A DNA stretch of 64,000 nucleotides from Pseudobutyrivibrio xylanivorans (GTDB lineage: Bacteria > Bacillota > Clostridia > Lachnospirales > Lachnospiraceae), in the NCBI RefSeq assembly GCF_010906925.1, contig NZ_VTVE01000002.1, positions 62,001 through 126,000 on the forward strand, read 5' to 3'. Each line of letters begins with the position of its first letter. Position 1 is the first letter of the stretch. Under the pieces are notes generated by a model. The model did no database searches. It was not told the origin of the DNA and saw nothing but the letters and a program-made list of their open reading frames with translations. Shown piece by piece: positions 44,111 to 53,357 of the stretch. The position numbers were made by a program, and so were the translations under genes.

Positions 44111-45772
44111 ATGAAAAAACTCAATGGTTTAAAAAGAGTGCTCACTCTTGCACTTGCTTTGGTATTTGTCCTTTCCGTGGCATTTGTACCAAAAACAGCC
44201 TATGCTTACGATGGTGCAGCTGATGTGCGAGCAGTAAGCAGCATTTCAAATGATTTAACTGGAAAGACTATCATTCTCCACACAAATGATGTCCATGGTG
44301 CAGTTGATAAATATGCAAAAGTCACTGCATTAAAGGATGAATTAAAAAGCAGAGGTGCAGAGGTTGTTCTTGCTGATGCCGGAGACTTCAGTCAGGGTAC
44401 ACCTTATGTAAGTACTTCAAAGGGTGCATTTGCTGTAGCTCTTATGAATACTGCTGGATATGATGTGGCTACACTTGGTAATCACGAATTCGACTATGGT
44501 TATCCACAGCTTAAAAGCAATTTAGCTTTGGCAAACTTCAAAACTATTTGTGCTGATGTTTTAGACGGAAACGGCAATCCAATCCTTGATCCAAACTATG
44601 TATTTACTACAAATACAGGTTTAAAAATCGGATTCTTTGGTATGGAGACTCCTGAGACTCAGACAAAGGTTAATCCAGCCCTTATAAAGGGAATCAACTT
44701 CCTTTCAAAGACCGACCTTTACACATGTGCTCAGAGTCAGGTAGATACACTTAAGAGTCAAGGTTGTGATTTAGTTATCTGCCTTGCCCACCTTGGTGTT
44801 GATGAAGAGTCAGCTCCTGATGGTCACAGAAGTACTGACCTTTACGCTAATACAACTGGTATAGATATGATTATCGACGGTCATTCTCACACTGTTATGA
44901 CAGAAGGTTCTGCTGGCGAGCCTGTTACTTCTACAGGCACAAAGCTTGAATATATCGGTGCCATCGTTATCGACAATGCTACTAAGACTATAGAAGACCA
45001 CTATCTTGTTAGTACAGAGGGTATGGTAGATAATCCAGCTACTGCACAGATTGCACAGGCTGTTATTGATAGAATCGACGCTGAATACGATGTAGTATTC
45101 GCACAGTCTGAGGTTGCTTTAAACGGAAGCAAGGATCCTGGTGTTCGTACAGAAGAGACTAATCTTGGTGATTTGATTTGCGATGCTATCAAATGGAGCG
45201 TAACAAAGGAAAATGGTTCTATTACTGTTCCTGCTGACCACATTGTAGCAATCACTAATGGTGGAGGAATCCGTGCTAGCATCAGCGAGGGCGGCGTAAC
45301 TAAAAAAGATTTGAATACCGTTCTTCCATTTGGTAATACTGTTTCTGTAGTTTATGTAACTGGCGACGAGTTGCTTGAAGCTCTTGAAGCTAGTACATAC
45401 TGTGCACCTGATGCCCTCGGTGGTTTCCCTCAGGTTTCAGGTATTAAATTTACAGTAAATACTGCTGTTCCTTTTGCACAGGGTCCAGCATATCCAGATT
45501 CTACATACTATAGCCCAGCTGCAATTGGCAGAGTTTCAATCGAAAGTATTAATGGCAAGCCATTTTCTACTAAGGATACATATGCCGTTGTTACTAACAA
45601 TTTCGTAGCTGCAGGTGGCGATACATATTATGTATTTGGAAATTCTACTAATCAGTTTGACACAGGAATCGTAATGGATGAGGCTGTTATCGATTACGTA
45701 CAGACAGAGCTTGGCGGAAAAATCACAGCTGATAAATATGGCAAGCCTGCTGGAAATATAACAATTAAATAA
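44111..45772 (+). CDS. secreted 5'-nucleotidase/UDP-sugar-hydrolase family metallophosphatase
   Basis: A 553-residue exported enzyme. Signal peptide with core VLTLALALVFVLSVAFV and cleavage after AYA (about residue 35). Metallophosphatase domain: LHTNDVHG, DAGDFSQGTP, TLGNHEFDYG, IDGHSHT give all the metal ligands. C-terminal nucleotide-binding domain: TNLGDLICDAIKW, NGGGIRASI, LPFGNTV. It would release phosphate and nucleosides from extracellular nucleotides. No LPxTG or lipobox, so it is free or loosely bound. Ribosome site AAGGAGG. Confidence 0.93.
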   Translation: MKKLNGLKRVLTLALALVFVLSVAFVPKTAYAYDGAADVRAVSSISNDLTGKTIILHTNDVHGAVDKYAKVTALKDELKSRGAEVVLADAGDFSQGTPYVSTSKGAFAVALMNTAGYDVATLGNHEFDYGYPQLKSNLALANFKTICADVLDGNGNPILDPNYVFTTNTGLKIGFFGMETPETQTKVNPALIKGINFLSKTDLYTCAQSQVDTLKSQGCDLVICLAHLGVDEESAPDGHRSTDLYANTTGIDMIIDGHSHTVMTEGSAGEPVTSTGTKLEYIGAIVIDNATKTIEDHYLVSTEGMVDNPATAQIAQAVIDRIDAEYDVVFAQSEVALNGSKDPGVRTEETNLGDLICDAIKWSVTKENGSITVPADHIVAITNGGGIRASISEGGVTKKDLNTVLPFGNTVSVVYVTGDELLEALEASTYCAPDALGGFPQVSGIKFTVNTAVPFAQGPAYPDSTYYSPAAIGRVSIESINGKPFSTKDTYAVVTNNFVAAGGDTYYVFGNSTNQFDTGIVMDEAVIDYVQTELGGKITADKYGKPAGNITIK

Positions 45773-45783
45773 CATAAAAATAT

Positions 45784-45860
45784 GAGGTCGAAGAGAAGCA
45801 CCCATCAAATTCTAGGCTTGTGCCTAGCTTTGAGGTTCACTTCATTTCGACCTCTTTTTT
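45784..45860 (+). terminator. long branched terminator of the nucleotidase gene
   Basis: Outer stem GAGGTCGAA (45784-45792) with TTCGACCTC (45846-45854) followed by TTTTTT; an inner hairpin CTAGGC-TTGT-GCCTAG lies at 45812-45827. It also lies at the 3' end of the convergent EAL gene. Confidence 0.85.
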
Positions 45861-45864
45861 CAAT

Positions 45865-47760
45865 CTAATTATTTTTTACATATTCAAGGAATTCATCAAT
45901 TGGAATAGGCATACTAAATAGCATTCCCTGGAGATAATTACATCCACATTCTTTTAGAGCTATTGCCATTTCTTTTGTTTCTATTCCCTCAGCAGTGACA
46001 GTATATCCTGTTTCCTTAAATGCCTGGACCATCCTAGGAACTATAACTCCAGGTTTCTTAGCGTAATCCCATACCAAACTCATATCTAGCTTAATATTTA
46101 TAAATGGATATTTTTTAATTCTGCTTATATTCGAATGACCTGTTCCATAATCATCCACAACCAGATAAAAACCTTTTTCCTGCAGATTTCTAATCTGGCT
46201 ATCCATGAGGTTTTCCTCCACCATAGCGGCCTCAGTAAGCTCCAGATGAATAACTTCCGGAGAAAGCTTATACTTTTTCAGAATCTCTTCAAATCTATCT
46301 GCAAGATTATGCTGCATGAACTGGATAGTTGATACATTTACATTTACCCATTCCATACCATACTGCTCAATATTGTTTTCACTGACAAATTTACAGGCTT
46401 TCTCAAACATCTGCTCACCAAGAGCTGTTATGTGACCATTTCTCTCAGCTATTGGTATAAATAATCCAGGTGAAATTATTTTCCCATCATTGTCTCTAAT
46501 TCGGCATAGCGCCTCTGCACCAATAACTTTATGGGTTGTGGCATCCACTATTGGCTGTAGAAATACTTCGGTTCTATTTTGGGCTATAGCAATTTCTAGG
46601 CATCGCCTTACCTCAATTTGTTTTCTATTATCCTCTATGGATTGCTCATTTATTTCTACTTCATTTATGGAAGAATCTGCTCCTAGTTTATTAAGAACGC
46701 TAATGATTGTTGTAATTAATAGCTCTGGGTCATAGTCCATAATATCAACAGTACCCATTGCTATGCCTACATTCAAGTAAAGCTCTGTATTTTTAGATAC
46801 CCAGCGTTCCTTAAATCTATCTACCAGCTTTTCTTTCGATTTTAAAAGATCTTCATAGTCCTTGCCTATCACCACAAATCTGCCATTCCGATAATAGAAA
46901 AATTTAAGCTTAGGAAATGTTTTATTCAGATAGTTTCCGATTAAATAGACACCTTCATCCATCTGACGGGGTCCGTATACTTCTCTGGCTTCATTATAAT
47001 TTTTTATAACAAATGCATATATATAATGATCCCTCATGCTATGCTTTTCCCGAAGGATTGTATGTAAAGCTTCAGCGTTAAATAGATTAGTTCTCTTATC
47101 TATATAAAACTCTGGGTTCATAAATACCAGGTTAATAATTATTACTGACATTACGCAAAATGTATCAAACAAAAGAACTTGCGGAAGCAGTATTCTAATA
47201 CTTAGTCCTATAATTATTAAATCCGTATATACAATTACACAAACCAAATCCCTCTTTCTTTTTATTTGATTTTTGTATCTCGCAATATAATAAATAGCCA
47301 GTGCTAAATACCATATATATGGAAAATATATTATGTCATAATAAGGGCCACGGACATATCCATTTTCTGTTATCGAAAAAACACTTCCCGTCCAATATGA
47401 ACTTATAATTACAATTGTAGTGAGTATAATAGGAATATCCTTAACGAACGAACCAATCTTATCTTCGTAAGGATTAATAGAGAACACATTGCAAGTAATC
47501 GTATCGAACATCTTCATTCGAATGACAAATGCAACAAAATATAAGATATTTAACCAAACCACCAAATTATATGGCAGTTCTTTATATTTCTCATCAGCGT
47601 ATGATGCAAGAATGTCAGAACCAATTACCACCACTTCTGTGACTAACAAAGCCACGAAGCCGCGGTTAATCCTAATTGGCAGTCTCTTTAAAGTAAAATA
47701 ATAAAACAGAAGAATGCACAGTATTAAAATGCTAGGAATAACATAGCTATAATCCCACAT
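45865..47760 (-). CDS. membrane EAL-domain c-di-GMP phosphodiesterase with degenerate GGDEF
   Basis: A 631-residue protein: about seven TM segments in the first 230 residues, a GGDEF-like domain whose active loop has decayed to YRNGRFVVIG (so no cyclase activity), and an intact-looking EAL domain: GAEALCR, NVNVSTIQF, IHLELTEAAMV, VVDDYGTGHSN, IKLDMSLV, TAEGIETKEM and YLQGMLFSMP. Metal-binding and catalytic Glu/Asp/Lys residues are present, so c-di-GMP hydrolysis is expected, perhaps modulated by GTP binding to the dead GGDEF domain as in known examples. Confidence 0.88.
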   Translation of the reverse strand: MWDYSYVIPSILILCILLFYYFTLKRLPIRINRGFVALLVTEVVVIGSDILASYADEKYKELPYNLVVWLNILYFVAFVIRMKMFDTITCNVFSINPYEDKIGSFVKDIPIILTTIVIISSYWTGSVFSITENGYVRGPYYDIIYFPYIWYLALAIYYIARYKNQIKRKRDLVCVIVYTDLIIIGLSIRILLPQVLLFDTFCVMSVIIINLVFMNPEFYIDKRTNLFNAEALHTILREKHSMRDHYIYAFVIKNYNEAREVYGPRQMDEGVYLIGNYLNKTFPKLKFFYYRNGRFVVIGKDYEDLLKSKEKLVDRFKERWVSKNTELYLNVGIAMGTVDIMDYDPELLITTIISVLNKLGADSSINEVEINEQSIEDNRKQIEVRRCLEIAIAQNRTEVFLQPIVDATTHKVIGAEALCRIRDNDGKIISPGLFIPIAERNGHITALGEQMFEKACKFVSENNIEQYGMEWVNVNVSTIQFMQHNLADRFEEILKKYKLSPEVIHLELTEAAMVEENLMDSQIRNLQEKGFYLVVDDYGTGHSNISRIKKYPFINIKLDMSLVWDYAKKPGVIVPRMVQAFKETGYTVTAEGIETKEMAIALKECGCNYLQGMLFSMPIPIDEFLEYVKNN

Positions 47761-47858
47761 AGTGTACCTATTACCTCTGTCTCCCTTTACATATTAATTT
47801 TACGCAATTCTTCTGATTTATTCCAATGAATTATCTGTGAAGAGGCTTTTTACTCCTT

Positions 47859-48647
47859 TTATACTTCACTTTCCTTTTCTCTTTTATTGAGAACTACTAA
47901 CAATACAATGAAAGCAATCACTCCAATGGTACAATCGAAAAACGCATCTTTTATTCCTTGCATTATTGTTGAGTCTACTGCAGGAATTCCAATTCCCTCC
48001 GCCTGACTTACAAAGCATGACCAAATACTTGCAAAGAAATCATAGAGTCCGTGTAAGAACACAACCAGCCAAAAATTGTCTGTAATATAGTAAACACATG
48101 CAAAAAGAATTCCACCTGCAGTCGCATATACAACCTGAGAAGTGGTCCATACTACAAGATTTGGATAGAAAATAAGATTAAGAAAATGAGTAATTCCAAA
48201 AGGAATCGCAGATAAAATCACTGCCAGCATTATTCTTCCCTTGCTTTCACCAAAACAATTTCTTAATGTATTGAAGAGTACACCTCTATAGATAGCCTCT
48301 TCAAATACACCTACTGACATCATAAGCAGAAACATGAGGATTGCACTTGGAAGTCCCTCTTTGAGACCAAGATCAGTGGGAATCCTCATAGCTATTAAAT
48401 TATGTATGCAACAAACTACTCCAACTAAGCCGATAACGCTAAAAAGTCCCTTGAAAAATCCTTTGATTTTAAAATTTACTCCATATACTTTTGCCATAAA
48501 AACAACGCCGACTATACCAATAACATAACGAGCAATCATTCCGGGTAGCCCAAAATTTCCCTCGCCTAAAAACAGTAATCCTACTGACGATATTAAAAAC
48601 ATAATAACTGCAAGAATAAACCCGGGTGTAGAACTTCTTTTTTTCAT
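47859..48647 (-). CDS. CPBP family intramembrane metalloprotease (second copy)
   Basis: A 262-residue protein with about eight TM segments and the CPBP (Abi/CAAX protease) motifs FEEAIYRGVLFNTL (EExxxR), FGITHFLNLIF and VVFLHGLYDFF. Its ATG overlaps the TGA of the preceding paralogue by four bases (ATGA). In Gram-positive bacteria such proteins often give self-immunity to bacteriocins or process prenyl/peptide substrates; no bacteriocin gene is seen next to it. Confidence 0.88.
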   Translation of the reverse strand: MKKRSSTPGFILAVIMFLISSVGLLFLGEGNFGLPGMIARYVIGIVGVVFMAKVYGVNFKIKGFFKGLFSVIGLVGVVCCIHNLIAMRIPTDLGLKEGLPSAILMFLLMMSVGVFEEAIYRGVLFNTLRNCFGESKGRIMLAVILSAIPFGITHFLNLIFYPNLVVWTTSQVVYATAGGILFACVYYITDNFWLVVFLHGLYDFFASIWSCFVSQAEGIGIPAVDSTIMQGIKDAFFDCTIGVIAFIVLLVVLNKREKESEV

Positions 48648-49441
48648 TTTTCCTCCAAAATTCCTCTTTTCTCGAATTCTATAAACAGCAAAATAATGAA
48701 TACCGCTGTAATAATCATGTATATACCTGAAGCTTGGAACAATTCCAATATGGTGTCGTCTTTATCTGAAAAAATACGCGAGCCTGAAACTACAAAACAT
48801 CCCATAATAACTGCTCCTATGTCAAAAAGCCCATGTAGGATGGAAACCACCCAGATATTGTCTGTAATGTAATAAATGCATGCTAAACATATTCCAATCA
48901 ATGTCGCATATATAACCTGAGTAATAGTCGCAACAACAAGATGAGGATTGTCAATAAGATTCATAAAATGCAAACATCCAAATATGAGTGAAGAAAAAAC
49001 TATAGACTTCATTATGCTGCTACGGCTTTCACCCATACGTTTTCTAAATGTATTAAATAACACACCTCTGCATAGGGCCTCTTCAAAAAGACCTACACTC
49101 ATTCCCCAAAACAGAATAATAATAACTGCGGGGAGCGCCTGCATAAATCCTAATTCCGGTGTTTTCAATGTACCACTAAAATTCCATATACCTATAGCCA
49201 GAAAAATCAGTGACCCGACGGTAATAATCCCTCTGCCAACCTCTCTCCCTCTGAATTTAAAGTCGATTCCATACAACTTAGTAATGGCAATGAGTCCGCC
49301 AAGCCCCAACACAACACGAACTGCCGTAAACCCTATGCCAAATTCCTCGGGTCCCCCAAATACAAATTCCTGCGCTATAAAAAACAGAACCGTAATAATT
49401 AGCGCAACCAGAAAACCGGCTGCCGATTTCTTTTTTTCCAT
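48644..49441 (-). CDS. CPBP family intramembrane metalloprotease (first copy)
   Basis: A 265-residue protein, paralogous throughout to the gene downstream, with FEEALCRGVLFNTF, FGCLHFMNLI and VSILHGLFDIG motifs. The ATG at 49441 has AAGGAG eight bases upstream; the frame to 49459 overlaps that site. Probably a tandem duplication; both copies keep the putative catalytic Glu and His residues. Confidence 0.88.
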   Translation of the reverse strand: MEKKKSAAGFLVALIITVLFFIAQEFVFGGPEEFGIGFTAVRVVLGLGGLIAITKLYGIDFKFRGREVGRGIITVGSLIFLAIGIWNFSGTLKTPELGFMQALPAVIIILFWGMSVGLFEEALCRGVLFNTFRKRMGESRSSIMKSIVFSSLIFGCLHFMNLIDNPHLVVATITQVIYATLIGICLACIYYITDNIWVVSILHGLFDIGAVIMGCFVVSGSRIFSDKDDTILELFQASGIYMIITAVFIILLFIEFEKRGILEEK

Positions 49442-49573
49442 TTCTAATCTCCTTTTCAATCACCATTAATACATGTCTAGTTACTGTGGATATAAGGTCT
49501 CTGCATCTGTCGTACTACGATAGACATAGTAAAACAGTACATACGCCCCGTCCACATACTACTGGTATGGAAA

Positions 49574-49609
49574 AAAATAAAAAAAGCCGCCCCGTGAGTA
49601 TCACTGGGG
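49574..49609 (-). terminator. terminator after the KilA-N-type gene remnant
   Basis: On the minus strand CCCC-(A)-GTGA pairs with TCAC-GGGG (plus-strand 49590-49609), then CGGC and two runs of seven T. It probably belonged to the intact ancestor of the truncated gene at 49660. The rest of 49442-49573 shows only a small CATAC/GTATG hairpin and no gene. Confidence 0.7.
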
Positions 49610-49659
49610 TGACCATTATGCTTAAAAATGCTTATTTTTTTGTGAGAAAAACGACAGTC

Positions 49660-50130
49660 TCAGCTTGACTTTGATTGTCCAAAATAATTTTCATCTCCTT
49701 TTTGATTATCTCCTGTTGTTTCAATTTCTATAACCCCCTTTTGTTCAATACGAGCAGCCTCATTTAACACACCCATTTGATACTTTGCAATATCCTGTAA
49801 TACTTCAAATCTATCCTTCTTTTCCTTTCCTTCTCGAATCATCTGCGCATTATGAGTCTCTAAATTCGATAGAACCGTTAATTCATTAATCGAAGCATAA
49901 TCTCTTACATTACTATTTTTAGCTAATTCCGGATTTGCTTCTCTCCATGCCTTTGCTGTAAAGCCAAATAAGGCAACATTTAGCAAGTCTGCTTCTTCAG
50001 CATATTGAATCCACTGCAAGTCCTCTCTATAATTTCCTGACGGAATCAAATAATTCTTTACGGCGTCCGTCTGAATACGATAGTTATTCTTTGTAAGAAA
50101 TCTTTTAGCATTCCATTCAATTTTCTTAAC
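49660..50130 (-). pseudogene. 3' remnant of a KilA-N domain-type gene
   Basis: The frame encodes VKKIEWNAKRFLTKNNYRIQ, then EEADLLNVALFGFTAKAWRE and LTVLSNLETHNAQMIREGKE, which resembles the C-terminal half of KilA-N/DNA-binding proteins of phage and defence islands (full length about 260-290 residues). The N-terminal DNA-binding half is absent. An in-frame stop lies at 50140-50142, and the sequence upstream belongs to rtcB in another frame. A TTG at 50049 could start a 129-residue product but has no obvious ribosome site. Most likely a deletion remnant. Confidence 0.65.
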
Positions 50131-50983
50131 ATCATTTCCTCAGTATCGATATAATTATGAATGGTATGGAAGCATTCACCTGCACTAAACCATTCTTTTC
50201 AATCAAAATCTGGGCCATTATTTCTCTGTTGAGTCGAGCAAATTCCTGACAGATTTCAACATCATGTAAATAGCTATCAAAATACTTTCCATACAAATAA
50301 CAAAGATCATCTGGAATATCTGTTTCTGTCTTATTCCAAACTAATTCTTTCAATGTATCTCGTATTTCGCCTCTACGCCCCTGAGATTTGTATGTATTTA
50401 TTAGTTCCTCGCGCTGCTTCAGATACTCTTCTGCACCATGATGTAAATCGATAGCAAGTTGCTGATAATAATTTGCCACCTGTAAACCTAAATTTCTACT
50501 TCCTGAATGAATAACTAGATATTTAGTACCATCAGATGCAATATCAATCTCAATAAAATGGTTTCCTCCACCAAGTGTTCCTATAGATTTTTCTAGTCGT
50601 CTTACATCTTTGAGTTCTCGATAACAATCTAATCTGGTCAAATCGAACTTCACTTTACGAGCTTTCCACACTTCACGCCCATGAGGTATGTAATTAGCTA
50701 CAGCATCAAATGTTGCAAAATCAATATCTTGTTTTCCTAAATTGACGGTATACATACCACAGCCAATATCAACACCAACAACATTTGGGACAGCTTTCTC
50801 TACAACGGTCATTGTTGTTCCTATAGTACAACCTTTCCCCGGATGAACATCGGGCATGATTCTTATTTTCGAGCCTTCAGTCATAGGATAGTCACACATT
50901 CGCCTAATTTGTTCAATTGCATCATTATCTACAACTTTTGCATAACATATTGCTGTATTCACACTGCCTTTTATTTCAAACAT
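50121..50983 (-). pseudogene. rtcB: truncated and frameshifted RNA-splicing ligase RtcB
   Basis: The first 270 residues are good RtcB: MPDVHPGKGCTIG, VVGVDIGCGMYTV, GTLGGGNHFIEID and HSGSRNLG metal-site motifs. Near 50180-50184 the frame shifts: the expressed frame continues VNASIPFIIISILRK and stops at 50132, whereas the next frame reads GECFHTIHNYIDTEEMMLRK, the true family continuation. Beyond 50121 RtcB homology ends and KilA-N-type sequence begins, so about 110 C-terminal residues, including the guanylylated His region, are missing. RNA ligase activity is not expected. It follows the pentapeptide gene by 26 bases. Confidence 0.82.
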
Positions 50984-51009
50984 ATCAAATGCATCCTTTC
51001 TGAAGTATT

Positions 51010-52011
51010 TTACTCATCGTCCCCATCAATATCGTCATATAACTCTGCCTCAGCTCTTGATAATTCAAACCATATTCCTGTAATATCTGCATAATTCTCA
51101 GGCACCTTCTTTGCGACAACAGTCCCCCCCTTTTTATAAATAAATTCCTTATCAACTCTACTAATTGCCTCATCAACAGATTTTCCATCCTTATCGAAAA
51201 TATCTATAACTATAGCTTTAGATGCTCGACAATCTCCAATGGCATACCCTTTTCGTTCAGCATCCTCTGGAATTAATAATTTAACGATTTTGCCGTCTCT
51301 ACATTTTTTCCAAGCTATAAAGGAGCCTTCTTCTGGACAATAAAGTGTTCTATATAAACCTTTTACATTCTTTAAATTATCCTCATCAAATTTTGTATCA
51401 GTAACAACTGCTCCAGTCATATCTGAACCAGAAAAATCAGACCAATAACTACGATTTATATGAGCAAAATATGCATCTTTTAAATTAGTCTTTGTAAAAA
51501 TAGCATTGTCCAAATCAGCACCAATAAAAACGGCCTTCTGCAAATTAGTTCCAGTAAAATCTGCATCACACACTTGTGTATAAAAGAATCTAGCATTAGA
51601 TAAATCTGCACGCTTTATTTCACATCCCCACATAGTCGCACTGTCGAAGAATGTGCCCGGCGCTACACATTTATTTAACTTAGCATCGGTCAGATTTGCT
51701 CTAGTAAGATCAGCTCCGCTTAGTATTGCATTTTTTAAATTTGCACCATGCAAATCTGCGTTATCAAGATTTGCCTCAGTAAAATTTGTCCCTCTCAAAT
51801 CTGCATCAATGAGATTCACTCCACTCATCCTAGCTTGCGAGAAATTTCTTCCGGCTAATTTATGCTTCTTTAAAGTTAAATCACATAAATCTGCTCTCTT
51901 ACCTTTAGATGAATCAGAAAGCCATAATTCGTGATCAGACTTTATTTTTTCGAATTCTTCATCAGTAATTTCCTTTATTGCTAAAACTCTAAATCCCATT
52001 TGAACTTCCAT
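51010..52011 (-). CDS. pentapeptide-repeat protein with C-terminal unknown domain
   Basis: A 333-residue protein. Residues about 40-205 are pentapeptide repeats of the A(D/N)LxxA form (ADLRGTNFTEANLDNADLHG), which fold as a right-handed quadrilateral helix. The last 120 residues are a non-repeat domain (LYCPEEGSFIAWKKCRDGKIVKLL) of the DUF5758-like type seen behind such repeats. Some pentapeptide proteins bind gyrase as DNA mimics, but this family has no assigned role. AGGAGGT precedes the ATG. It is the first gene of the stretch leading into the broken rtcB. Confidence 0.82.
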   Translation of the reverse strand: MEVQMGFRVLAIKEITDEEFEKIKSDHELWLSDSSKGKRADLCDLTLKKHKLAGRNFSQARMSGVNLIDADLRGTNFTEANLDNADLHGANLKNAILSGADLTRANLTDAKLNKCVAPGTFFDSATMWGCEIKRADLSNARFFYTQVCDADFTGTNLQKAVFIGADLDNAIFTKTNLKDAYFAHINRSYWSDFSGSDMTGAVVTDTKFDEDNLKNVKGLYRTLYCPEEGSFIAWKKCRDGKIVKLLIPEDAERKGYAIGDCRASKAIVIDIFDKDGKSVDEAISRVDKEFIYKKGGTVVAKKVPENYADITGIWFELSRAEAELYDDIDGDDE

Positions 52012-52057
52012 ACTAATACCTCCTTAATTATTGTTTTCCTTTTGTTACACTAAATAT

Positions 52058-52091
52058 AAAAAAAGAGATGGGTAAATTTATTCCCATCTCT
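52058..52091 (-). terminator. terminator of the metallophosphoesterase gene
   Basis: AGAGATGGG (52064-52072) pairs with CCCATCTCT (52083-52091), followed on the minus strand by TTTTTTT. Confidence 0.9.
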
Positions 52092-52099
52092 ACGACTTA

Positions 52100-52855
52100 C
52101 TATAAAATTCTTATTATTTGTTCGTATAACAACAACTCATCTGCAGAGCACTGCTTATTATCATGATAGTGGCCAAAAAACCACTTTCTAAAACTAATAC
52201 TTTGTTTTATCTGTTCAAGATAAGTTGTTTGTTTATCAGGCGTAAATTTTCCAAAACTAAAAGTAGCTTGTGTAGATGAAGCACAGCAATGAGTAACTAT
52301 AAAATCAACTGAATTATCGTATTTACGTAAATTCTCAATTCCCTCTTCCATTTCCTCTACACTTGCTAATTCCTGTTCCCACCAACTAATATGATTAATT
52401 CTGTATGAAATCCATTCCCGATCAAGATACTTCTTTTTCTTATGGAAATCAGGCATATTTACATCAAGAATTCCACCATCTATATCATGGCTACTAGCTC
52501 CACCAAAAGTGAAAAATGTCTTTCCTTCAATCTGAAAAACCTGTCCACGCATCAGATGAATAACTGAATCCCTAATCTTATGGACCTTCCCACCATTCCA
52601 TGTTTCAACTGGATAAGAATATAGTCGATCAAAGTTCTCATGATTTCCATCAACAAACAACGTCGTAAATGGCTTATCATCTAGCCAATCCATATTGTAT
52701 TTTTCATTTCTTGATTCTACATCCTTATCCCAGACGCCACCAAAATCTCCACAAATAATCACATAATCATCTTTTGTCATTTTCTTTTGTTCTGGAAAAT
52801 TCTTGGTGCTAAATCTTCTAAAATCAGAATGACAATCACCAGTTATATAAACCAT
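52100..52855 (-). CDS. calcineurin-like metallophosphoesterase
   Basis: A 251-residue protein with the complete metallophosphoesterase motif set: ITGDCHSDFRR, IICGDFGGVWD, LFVDGNHENFDRL, FIVTHCCASS and FFGHYHDNKQ. Similar small phosphoesterases in Firmicutes act on unknown phosphodiesters or proteins. It is encoded 9 bases after the 129-residue unknown gene and is the last gene before a terminator, so the two form one unit. Confidence 0.87.
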   Translation of the reverse strand: MVYITGDCHSDFRRFSTKNFPEQKKMTKDDYVIICGDFGGVWDKDVESRNEKYNMDWLDDKPFTTLFVDGNHENFDRLYSYPVETWNGGKVHKIRDSVIHLMRGQVFQIEGKTFFTFGGASSHDIDGGILDVNMPDFHKKKKYLDREWISYRINHISWWEQELASVEEMEEGIENLRKYDNSVDFIVTHCCASSTQATFSFGKFTPDKQTTYLEQIKQSISFRKWFFGHYHDNKQCSADELLLYEQIIRIL

Positions 52856-52864
52856 GGCTACACC

Positions 52865-53254
52865 TCATAAATTCAATTCTTGTACATATTGATAATGCGA
52901 AGAATTATCTGAAATCCAATTTATCTTATCTGCGACATCATGTAACTCAAATATCTTTATTATAAGCTCTTTGGATTCATTATCTTCAAATACTATAGGA
53001 TTTGCAAATATCCTTACTTTCCCATTTTTAATTTCAACTCTTCCGCGAGGGAAATAATTATATTGATACTTATTTGAATCCTTTTGCTTTTTCCATTCTA
53101 TTTTGTGATTAAAATTCTCACCAGATTTAGAGCTAAAGACAACGTCTTCTATAGGATTACCATTAATGTCACACTCAACCATTACTGGAATCAATCTAAT
53201 AAAAGACCAATCATCTATATAAACAATATTCCACCAGAAGATTCCTTTTTTCAT
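52865..53254 (-). CDS. hypothetical protein paired with the metallophosphoesterase
   Basis: A 129-residue protein not recognised. It opens MKKGIFWWNIVYIDDWSFIRL, has a basic, Tyr/Lys-rich middle (KKQKDSNKYQYNYFPRGRVEI) and an acidic C-terminal half. No signal peptide, membrane segment or metal motif. Ribosome site AAGGAG lies upstream. Tight spacing with the phosphoesterase (9 bases) suggests joint function. Confidence 0.6.
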   Translation of the reverse strand: MKKGIFWWNIVYIDDWSFIRLIPVMVECDINGNPIEDVVFSSKSGENFNHKIEWKKQKDSNKYQYNYFPRGRVEIKNGKVRIFANPIVFEDNESKELIIKIFELHDVADKINWISDNSSHYQYVQELNL

Positions 53255-53296
53255 TTTAGATACTCCTTATAGCTACACTTTTCTTATATAAATGAT

Positions 53297-53329
53297 AAAA
53301 AAAGCGATGCACATTTTTTTGTGCATCGC
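53297..53329 (-). terminator. terminator of the 246-codon-region gene
   Basis: GCGATGCACA (53304-53313) pairs with TGTGCATCGC (53320-53329); on the minus strand followed by TTTTTTT. Closes the transcript that includes the WYL regulator. Confidence 0.92.
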
Positions 53330-53357
53330 AAAACGCAAATGAATCTTTTTATATCAT

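Noticed and set aside
45001-45282. Antisense open frame within the 5'-nucleotidase gene
   Set aside because: It is a shadow of a strongly supported secreted enzyme and has no ribosome site.
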